From Pyrenopolyporus hunteri (taxonomy: Eukaryota > Ascomycota > Sordariomycetes > Xylariales > Hypoxylaceae): a stretch of DNA of 64,000 nucleotides. The translations under genes were made by a program, and so were the position numbers. How positions within the stretch are numbered: the first letter of the stretch is position 1; each line of letters opens with the position of its first letter. This document shows positions 56,415 to 64,000 of this stretch, piece after piece. The notes under the pieces were generated by a model. The model was not told the origin of the DNA. It did no database searches and saw nothing but the letters and a program-made list of their open reading frames with translations. The DNA lies in the NCBI GenBank assembly GCA_902806595.1, contig CADCXC010000018.1:186001-250000 (forward strand), written 5' to 3'.

Positions 56415-58210
56415 ATGTCGTCCCTATTAAAATACATCGTCAAAAATGACGCTATGAAACATGACCCTAAGGAGATCTACGGGTGGAGGGTATACCTTTT
56501 AGCTTGTTCGGTGAGTAATTCATCTCACTTACGATGAGAACATCCTATAAAATACTAACCGTCATTTCCTGTAAGGCTTGTTTCGGTGCTATGTCATTCG
56601 GTTGGGACAGCGGTGTAATTGGTGGTGTAATCAATCTTCCCTCGTTCATCGCGTATGTCCTCCCCAATAACACACAATTCAAATTCTACTCAATTAAGAA
56701 TCACCTCTAACACTCTATCTCAGCGCCTACGGTCTTGGGAGCAAGGACGATGTAGCGACGGCTAATTTGCAAGGAAATATCGTCTCGGTGCTGCAGGCTG
56801 GATGTTTCGTGGGCGCTCTCGCTGCTTACCCCTTAACGGATGCCTACGGTCGCAAGCCTTGCTTGATGGGCGGAGCTCTCTTCACTCTTGTCGGCGTGGC
56901 CATGCAGGCTGCCGCCTCTGGTCACCTTGAGCCCATGTATATTGGTCGATTCATCTCTGGTAAGTTTTGGCATTCAGTCTGGTGAGTTTTACGCGCTCGG
57001 GTGCTAATGCGGGAATCATTGATCAGGGCTTGGTGTTGGCTGCTCCAGTGTCGTCAACCCGATATACGTTACCGAGAACGCGCCTCGTGCCATCCGTGGT
57101 CTGCTTACCGGATTGTATCAAATGTTTATCGTCACCGGTGGTATGATAGCCTTCTGGGGCAACTATGCAGTCAGCGTACACTTGAGTGGTCACAAGCAGT
57201 ATATCGTACCGTTAGCCGTCCAGGGGTTGCCGGCCGCCTTACTGTTTTCCTTGATGGCCATCTGCAATGAGTCGCCGCGTTACCTTGCCCGCAAGGACCG
57301 TTGGGAGGATGCCAAAGCGGTCCTCACGCGGATCCGAAACCTCGCGCCCGACCACCCGTACCTGCAGGACGAGTTCAACGAGATCGCCGAACAGCTCGAG
57401 TACGAACGCCGTCTGATCGGCGACGCCAACTTCTGGACCCTGCAGAAGGAGATGTGGACGATCGCCACCAACCGCAAGCGCGCTATCCTCAGCATTGTGC
57501 TCATGGTCTGCCAGCAGATGACGGGCACCAACGCCATCAACACGTACGCGCCGCAAATCTTCAGCAACCTCGGCATAACGGGCGTCTCCAACTCCTTGCT
57601 CAGCACCGGCGTCTACGGCATCGTCAAGGTCGTATCGTGTGCCCTGTTCTTATTATTCATGGCAGACTCTCTCGGCCGCCGCCGCTCGCTGCTGTTCTCC
57701 TCCGTCGGTCAGGCTTTCTGCATGTTCTACATCGGCCTATACGTACGCATCTCGCCGCCCGTCGACGGCGAGCCTGTGCCGGGAGCCGGCTACTTCGCGC
57801 TCGTCTGCATATTCGTCTTCGCTGCCTTCTTCCAGTTTGGTTGGGGCCCCGCCTGCTGGATTCTCATCTCCGAGATCCCGGCTGCTCGCCTGCGGCCTAT
57901 GAACGTGGCATTAGGCGCTGCCACGCAATGGCTATTCAACTTTGTCGTGGCCCGCGCCGTGCCTAACATGCTTGCCACCGTTGGAGCGCATGGATACGGC
58001 ACATACCTCATCTTCGGCAGCTTTTGCGTATGCATGTTTTTCTTTGTCTGGTTCTTCATCCCTGAGACCAAGGGTGTTTCGCTCGAGCACATGGATGAGT
58101 TATTCGGGGTCCCCGAAGCAGAGAAGCTGGAGGTTACAGAGAGTGGGAAGCACGATGTGTCCAAGGTTGAGATCGAGGAGCATGATAAATCGGCCGGTCG
58201 AAGTGTTTAG
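56415..58210 (+). CDS. MFS sugar/quinate-type transporter
   Basis: Four exons: 56415-56510, 56576-56652, 56724-56959 and 57027-58210 (1593 nt, 530 residues), with introns of 65-71 bp. It has the sugar porter layout of 12 membrane segments: GWDSGVIGG in the first helix, DAYGRKP after helix 2, ESPRYLARKDRWEDA at the end of the first half, QQMTGTNAINTYAPQIF in helix 7, ADSLGRRRSLL, and PETKGVSLEHMDELF after helix 12. The start EIYGWRVYLLACSACFG resembles the fungal quinate/sugar permease branch (QutD/qa-y and HXT-like). Substrate is unassigned; plant-derived quinate or hexose is possible. The C-terminal tail is hydrophilic and charged. Confidence 0.93.
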
Positions 58211-59044
58211 AATAAGTGAAGGCTATTAAAATAAAGATACCCTCTAATGTTGGTCGAGTTTCTAGGCTAGGTAGTTGGTCATCCTAGATCTATAAGAGGC
58301 CTCTCAACTTAATGTTGTCTCACAATGTCTATGATGTCTCATGTGTTATTGGTAATTGGGCAGGTCACGCTTAAAGACTGCTCGACCATGTAGGCGTATT
58401 CTGCTTATCCAAAATTAACAATTGCCCCTAACGCCATATATAAGTATGCAGTTATCTTAACTTATTAATAGGTTAGTATAGATAGGAGTTTTAGGTACCC
58501 CTATTTAAACCCCAGTTACACGAGAGCCACTACCGAAACTACCGATTAGTCTACTTCCATTATTAGGGCCTATATAGTATAGAGAGGTATGGTGGAAGCT
58601 CACACATCGTTACATTTACGCTTCAAAGGAATTCGATCACTACTGGGCAGTACATATAGGTACTGTAGAATATAGTAACAGGGCGGGAATAAAGATATAA
58701 ACACCAAGTATGGTTGCCTACATCTGAACTCTCTGAGTATTAAGGGGGCCTTATTACAACGGCTAAGCACAGGACGAAGGAAGCAAATTTCATTGTTATG
58801 TGGAGCTACCAGAGTTATCCAGACCAGAGGCCAAGACACGCGTGGAAAATGAGAACAAAACCCCTTTAATACTAACTGTGACATACCCATACCATAACTT
58901 GACGGCAGCCTAGGGATAGGGGTAGGGGATATGCATAATGGCGACAAAGGTCTTCATTTTTATAGATAGAGGTAGATATATAATTAAATAGTGTATCTAC
59001 GCCCAAGCTTCTTCTTCCCACCATTAATTCACAACTTTATCAAC
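58211..59044. other. intergenic, no supported gene
   Basis: About 0.8 kb AT-rich spacer. The frame at 58600-58947 (minus) shows no domain. It includes the transporter 3' flank and the promoter of the glycerate-kinase-like gene. Confidence 0.4.
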
Positions 59045-60308
59045 ATGGATCCTTCAAATCCACAGCGCCTGCAAATTCTTGTTGCTCCCTGCGGTCCTAT
59101 TGATGGTCTTCAGCCAGAGCAAATAGCTGAATTTATTGAAGAAGGTGTCAGAAAGGTGTTTCCCGGGCGGTCTGCATACATAGAAAGAGCCCCGTTCGGC
59201 GAATCAGGAGTAGATTTCTATCGAGGGCTCTCAGCATATTACACAAAGACTACTATGATTGAGGTCCTTAATCAAATCGGTGACAGAACTCCGTCTCACC
59301 TAGGACTACTCGCCGACAATCGTATTGGGGTCTTAGACGTTGAAGCTATTATCACCAAAACTTATTCCGGGCCGGCACCGTCAAATTCCCTTCGATGCCG
59401 AGCTCCGTCGTATGGTGTCGGGCAGTTGCTTGTACACGCTCTGGATGCCGGTTGTACGCATATCGTTCTTCAGCTCGACAAGCTTTACGCGGGTGATGAA
59501 GGCGCTGGAATGCTCCACGCACTCGGTGTTAGATTCCTCGGTGTAGACGGGCTAAGCTTATCCATTGAGGATGAGTGCTCAAGTATATCAGATATAGCTG
59601 AACTCGACATGAGGGGGCTTCATCCTAGGTTACGTGGTTCAGGTCTGCCTCCAATCACCCCCCAATTTCTGTTCATTCAGTCTAAAGTTTATCACTCTAA
59701 TATATACTTTGGGCCTAGTAGACAATGTACAAATCGACGTCGTGTACGTGGACGATTCATTTAGGAATCCCGTGTGGGCTCCGGGCGGTATGTTACTTCA
59801 CCAACTCTTCACGGGACAGAGGGACGAGAATGTATTGAGTCGAAGTAGCCACTTGGGAAGCATCGTAAGCAAGATGATAGGAGACGGGGCTCGGTATAGC
59901 CTAAAAAAGAGTGCTTCCGGTGGCCTAGGACCTGGCTTGGTGCTACTTGGGGCTAAATTTATAGAATGGCATGACGCTATTAACATGTGCGTCCATCTCG
60001 ATTCTTTACTCTCCAGGCCGTGGGATTTGGTTATCACCTCTCTAAATAAGTTGGACTGGAGATCCAGAAAGGGAATGATGATGGAAATTGCACGGCGCTC
60101 CAAGCAGCACGGCGTACCTACGGTTTCCTTACTTAAGGAAGTCGGGGACGGGACTGCTAATCTCCACGAGGAGGGCGTAACTTCATTCATCAACGTCGTA
60201 AGCTCGAGACCAGACATCAGTTATTGCTTGGCAGACACTGCTAAAAGATCGATGCGATTGGTACGAATAGGACTGGAGCTGGCAGGGAAGATCGGCGAGC
60301 GCCCCTGA
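59045..60308 (+). CDS. glycerate-kinase-fold protein with eroded catalytic motifs
   Basis: Two exons, 59045-59633 and 59722-60308, with an 88-bp GT-AG intron; 391 residues, about the length of bacterial-type glycerate 2-kinase (GarK/GlxK). The backbone matches along its length: SYGVGQLLVHALDAGCTHIVL (about 122-142), DEGAGMLHALGVRFL (151-165), IDVVYVDDSFRNPVWAPGG (200-219), GGLGPGLVLLGA, and WDLVITSLNKLD, in family order. The motifs that define the kinase are changed: the usual PDSxK near the start is PCGPID, GGSATNDGGAG is DKLYAGDEGAG, and VITGEGRxD is VITSLNKLD. The frame is fully open, so it is probably expressed, either as a pseudoenzyme or with a new substrate. A very divergent true kinase is the alternative. 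Confidence 0.8.
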
Positions 60309-61459
60309 GAGACAGGTATCGATTGATTGACAATTGGCAGCGTTCTGAACAGAGATTGCCTCTATAAGCTGGGGAAACCGTGAATGGGGGTATACGGTTA
60401 TCTACTCGTGTACCTATACCAATTTATTTCGCGTACAAACATACTCTAGCACCATAGGCATTATAACTCGGCTCTATCGCCTAAGAAAACTAGAAGCACC
60501 AGCCTGGCTGACATCTGCGCGTCGGTTTTCCATACCACTCCCTATGAGATAGAAAGAGATTAATATTCGGTGAAAACTCTATACCTGTGTGCCTATATCC
60601 AGGCGTAGACAGGATTGAGAAGGTAAGCGGCATACTAGCACACGTTGAGGGCTAGAATCGGGGGATTTTAGAGGAATCTAAATATAGTCTTCGTCGTGGA
60701 CTAATTCGACGAATATCGTAAACCGGCCCGCCGAAATATCGTAGATACCGAGTATTATAAAAATGGAGAGTGGTGAGTTATGATCTACCCAAAGTTACGG
60801 TAAAAGAATCAGTTGCTCTTTTCGGAGCTCGGGTGGGTAAAGTTGGCAATTTGAAGAAATCGGGACTTGAGAGAGCTTCGTCGGAATGTGGAGGCACAAG
60901 GATCAAACTAATTACGAAATGAGGTCGATACTTGGATGTGGCTATGTAGCTTTGTACTGAGGAATCCACCGTAGCGGCAGCAACGGTGGATATGCCCTCA
61001 TCAGGTGCCTCGTCGCCCTGAGCAACGAGGACCTAGGGCACACACTCTGAAAAGGTATATAAATACCGATCAGTGCAAAGCTAGCTAGTTACACTTCTAC
61101 ATAGACAAGCATGATGAATATAACCTCTTTTCGTAACCTTCACACCGAGCGATCGCCTGGTATTCTCCCCTCGGTCTACTAATTGATGACCCCTTGTCAT
61201 CCAACATTGGATAACTCAGTTAAAAGCGATAGGTATATTGTGTCCTTTATACCTCGGTATCTCTAAACAATTCGAGTAGACATATGGAACCTTTATAAGC
61301 CTTGCTTCTAAGGGAGCTTTGAACGATAACGCCGACAAGCGAACTAGTTACAGTAATCTATACTGATGTCGGGAAGAGGTGTATGCAGGCATTAAAATTC
61401 ATCGAATTAGCTTGTGGAGCTGCCCCCGGGTCTGCCTGTCTCTGGATGGGGAGAGTTGA
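60309..61459. other. intergenic, no supported gene
   Basis: About 1.15 kb between two convergent genes. The frame at 60778-60969 (minus) has no domain. The plus-strand frame at 61383-61673 is antisense to the sulfotransferase-like gene. Nothing else was seen. Confidence 0.4.
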
Positions 61460-62398
61460 TCAAGAAAATCGTTGGAGAAGCCACACTCTCACGAACCAAA
61501 TAGCCATGCTGAAGATCATAAGCACGAAAGCCCAGGACAACAGGCCAGCTATTATATGGTCCCGGAAAGTCTGCGCTGCATCGCCTTTGCTGTTATTGTG
61601 CGGGAAAGGGCGGTCAGGTATGGGGACGTTTAGAATCTTGCACAGCGGTTCCCATCCCTGGCTTACTTCGTAAAAGAACAACTTTTCCGGAGGCACGACC
61701 TGCCTTAGATGCTCCTCGTGCTTGCGGAGCGTATCCTCTTCGATCTTCTCCTGCTGGTAGCGCCACATCATTATTCGATGAAACCGATCGCGCCAGATTC
61801 CGTAGACCTGGGTCTTATGTAACCATAAGACTACCAAAGGGAGATACCAGGTCCCCATCAGACTGTTCAGATAGTTCATGCTCTTCCACCAAGACGCCTG
61901 GTCTCTGGTCGTCGCTATTACTATGGCGTCGGGATAGACGCGCATGATTTCAGGGGTGAGCGTCGCAGCGGGGCAATCCATGGTTGCAACGTAGCCGTCG
62001 AGCACCTCCGAGATGAGCCAATCAAGCTTCTTCTGTTCCGAGAAACTCTGGGCCTTCGGGGCTAGCTCCATGATCTCGAGCCAAGTTTTTATCTGATTAA
62101 CTGGGCCCCCGAGGGACTGGATCCCGGAATCGTGGACGGGGCCATCGAGGAGAATGGCGAGAGCTTCGTTTAGCGTCTTTGTACCGGTACGGGACCTGTA
62201 CGAAGTTAATCCCCTCATCTCCAGCAGTCGGGACAGTTATCATTATTCTGCGCTACAAGGTCTCGGTCCTTTTCATGTAGAGGGACATACCACCTCGAGG
62301 CGAAACAATCCGAGTGGCTCGTTAAAAACTTACATTCCAGCACCGATAACGCGGAACTTTGTTCCTGGAGGTCCCGGTAGCGATGGGCCTTGACCCAT
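61460..62398 (-). CDS. P-loop sulfotransferase-like protein (Sulfotransfer_4 type), membrane-anchored
   Basis: Two exons, 62334-62398 and 61460-62195, with a 138-bp intron that splits the Met codon of the P-loop; 266 residues. The joined start reads FRVIGAGMSRTGTKTLNEAL (residues 15-34), in which SRTGTKT is the phosphate-binding loop for the PAPS-type cofactor. The middle has YPDAIVIATTRDQASWWKSM, matching the 3'-phosphate-binding region, and FYEVSQGWEPLCKILNVPIPDRPFPHNN, the hallmark of the fungal Sulfotransfer_4 family. A hydrophobic helix near the C-terminus (LLSWAFVLMIFSMAIWFVRVWLL) suggests a membrane tail. Sulfotransferase activity is not proven in most fungal members, and the acceptor is unknown. 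Confidence 0.85.
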
Positions 62399-64000
62399 GA
62401 TGGCGGTGTCGCGCTCGCCAATAAGAATCCCACACAACTCCACGGGGCTGCGATTCGCGTATCGAACGTACAGATGTTCTCAAAATTTCGATCGTTCAGA
62501 TGCCAATGGCGTCGTCCCAACCGAGAATGGTGTCATAACTGGTGACTACTGCTTCTTTATACTTTCGACAATCGCACCCCCGTACGCAGATCCCACCCTG
62601 CCGCTACACGTCTGCAGGACGCCAAGGTTAGCAGAACGCGACGATGACGTCCGTTTCTCGAATATATTAACTTAGTTACGCCGATGTACTTCGTGGCTAA
62701 ACCGCTTATACTAGGTACGCGTAGTCAAAACGTATCGCTGATCGTCCACTGCCGAACGGCTGAACCGGTCTACCCCCATGCCGCCCTACCCGGTATACCG
62801 TAGACGGCGTCCGAAGAAGCTTGTTACTAGGAACGTTTATCATCTTCCCCAATAAGTTCCCCCAAAATCCCCAAAACTTTCCAGCTTCCGCCTCGACCGT
62901 ATGCGGGGCGCCAAGCCGGCAGAAAGCAGATCCAGGGATGCGAGATGTGAGGTTCCTCAATGCTTATCATATGCCGGGGCAGACCAAGCTGAGCAAGATC
63001 AGCATAAATACTCTCGCGATAATATATAAAGTAGGCTGATCATCGCTCTCAGTTTCGCAAATTAGTAAACACACGGACTCTGTATGCCCGAGTAATGGTT
63101 CGAGTTGGTTACCGGGCTTAAATAACCCGGCGAAGCGGCAACGTTGCCCTTTGAATAACTTCTAATTTTGATAAAGCTTTCTAAATTCCTAGATAGCCTC
63201 TCAAGTCACATTCGGCGTGATAGAGCTCTTAGGGCCGAAAAACGGTAGTATTGCCCTTATCTTCGATTCCGAAATCGCTAAACGTAGCTCTGTTTATCTG
63301 ACCATCTGTACGCCTAATCTTTAACTTAGGTTATATTGTCAAGATAACTCGTAAGGGGAGTTTTGTCCGGATTAGGAAATCCCGGCAGAATGGAAGCTGA
63401 AATTCCCGGTGCGTTATTTAATCCGTGCGCGCCCTCGGTCCGGAGCGGGAGGTGGCCCGATTCAGGTACCCTAGGCTTATGTAAGGGTGATCGAAGGGTA
63501 ATTACGTAAGACAGCTTATGAGAATTCCGGCGCACGTCCCTCTGGCAACTCCCGCGGCTTCGTAAACATCAACACGGCCTTTCTTGGTCACATAGCCCAT
63601 GACTCTCACCAACGGATAACGAGATCTCGAGATCGCGGCAGGCTCCCGCCAAAACTTAGGGACGGTTATTGAGGCAGAAAAAGCTAGGCGAAGAGAAGCA
63701 AATCCGATGCCAAGAAGCCGAGCTTCGCCCTCGATGAGCATCACCCAGATGAGAGGGTAGAGCAGATCGCAAAAGCGGCATAGCCAAAGAATTTTATGCC
63801 TTATATTGGCACGCCATAACGTTCGAGAGCTATAAAATCTCGAAATAATGATATGATCCCTCCGAGCCGGTGGAACTATATGTCTATCAGCTAATCCGGT
63901 GCTAAGGATGGGAAGTCGGGTCTCTGCCAAGGTCATGAGGCATTTTACGATAGTCATCACGCCAAGTGGCTTAGGTGTGTCCACGAGTAATACATACATA
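62399..64000. other. window end, no supported gene
   Basis: A 165-codon minus-strand frame at 63502-63999 runs to the window edge. It has no recognisable domain and its length is possible by chance, so it is not called as a gene. The frames at 62706-62960 (minus) and 62821-63039 (plus) overlap each other and are unsupported. A gene continuing beyond 64 kb cannot be excluded. Confidence 0.4.

Noticed and set aside
63502..63999. 165-codon frame running to the window edge
   Set aside because: No motif recognised; could be chance or part of a gene outside the window, which cannot be decided here.

Overview
The window is nuclear DNA of a filamentous ascomycete (Pezizomycotina; a Sordariomycete is my inference). 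The support is short GT-AG introns of about 50-140 bp, fungal-specific families (Zn2Cys6 regulator, TRI12-type efflux pump, AA9 monooxygenase, EXR/F-box-like protein), TTAGGG-type telomeric sequence, and many TAGG/CCTA tetranucleotide runs in intergenic DNA. No tRNA, rRNA, CRISPR array or complete autonomous transposon was recognised. Most multi-exon models were built by hand by joining frames across GT-AG introns; in each the summed exon length is a multiple of three and family motifs run across the joins.

1-9.3 kb looks subtelomeric or accessory. It is gene-poor and AT-rich between about 1.8 and 6.3 kb. Two short degenerate telomere-like tracts in opposite orientation (TTAGGG near 3.9 kb, CCCTAA near 8.85 kb) bracket a 4.9 kb island that holds a small secreted protein and an apparently intact five-exon AA9 lytic polysaccharide monooxygenase, both on the minus strand.

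9.3-23 kb is an accessory metabolic stretch: an acyl-CoA ligase, a 0.54 kb MITE-like element with long terminal inverted repeats, an enoyl-CoA hydratase ending in the peroxisomal signal SKL, a TRI12-type MFS efflux pump, a GH43 arabinanase/arabinofuranosidase-like enzyme, a GPI-anchored CAP/PR-1 protein, and a broken zinc alcohol dehydrogenase. The ligase, hydratase and pump could form a small peroxisome-linked cluster; this is inference.

24-35 kb is mainly housekeeping: VTA1 (ESCRT), a PDI-like ER protein ending in HEEL, the exosome subunit RRP41/SKI6, an F-box-like protein and TIM50. After it come a small six-cysteine secreted protein (35.1-35.6 kb), a long gene-free stretch rich in CCTA/TAGG repeats, and a 930-residue Zn2Cys6 transcription factor (38.7-41.9 kb).

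44-54.6 kb holds CGI121 (KEOPS), proline dehydrogenase, a Tim17/22/23-like membrane protein, a small conserved-looking protein whose first coding exon is only the ATG, a TED1/CDC1-type metallophosphoesterase and a BNR-4 propeller protein. 56-62.4 kb holds a sugar/quinate-type MFS transporter, a glycerate-kinase-fold protein with eroded catalytic motifs, and a P-loop sulfotransferase-like protein with a C-terminal membrane segment. The last 1.6 kb has no convincing gene.

The AA9, GH43, BNR-4, CAP and cysteine-rich proteins together suggest a plant-associated or saprotrophic life style. I found no clearly new biological system. The strongest leads are the telomere-tract-bracketed island, the glycerate-kinase-fold protein without its catalytic motifs, and the candidate peroxisomal mini-cluster.
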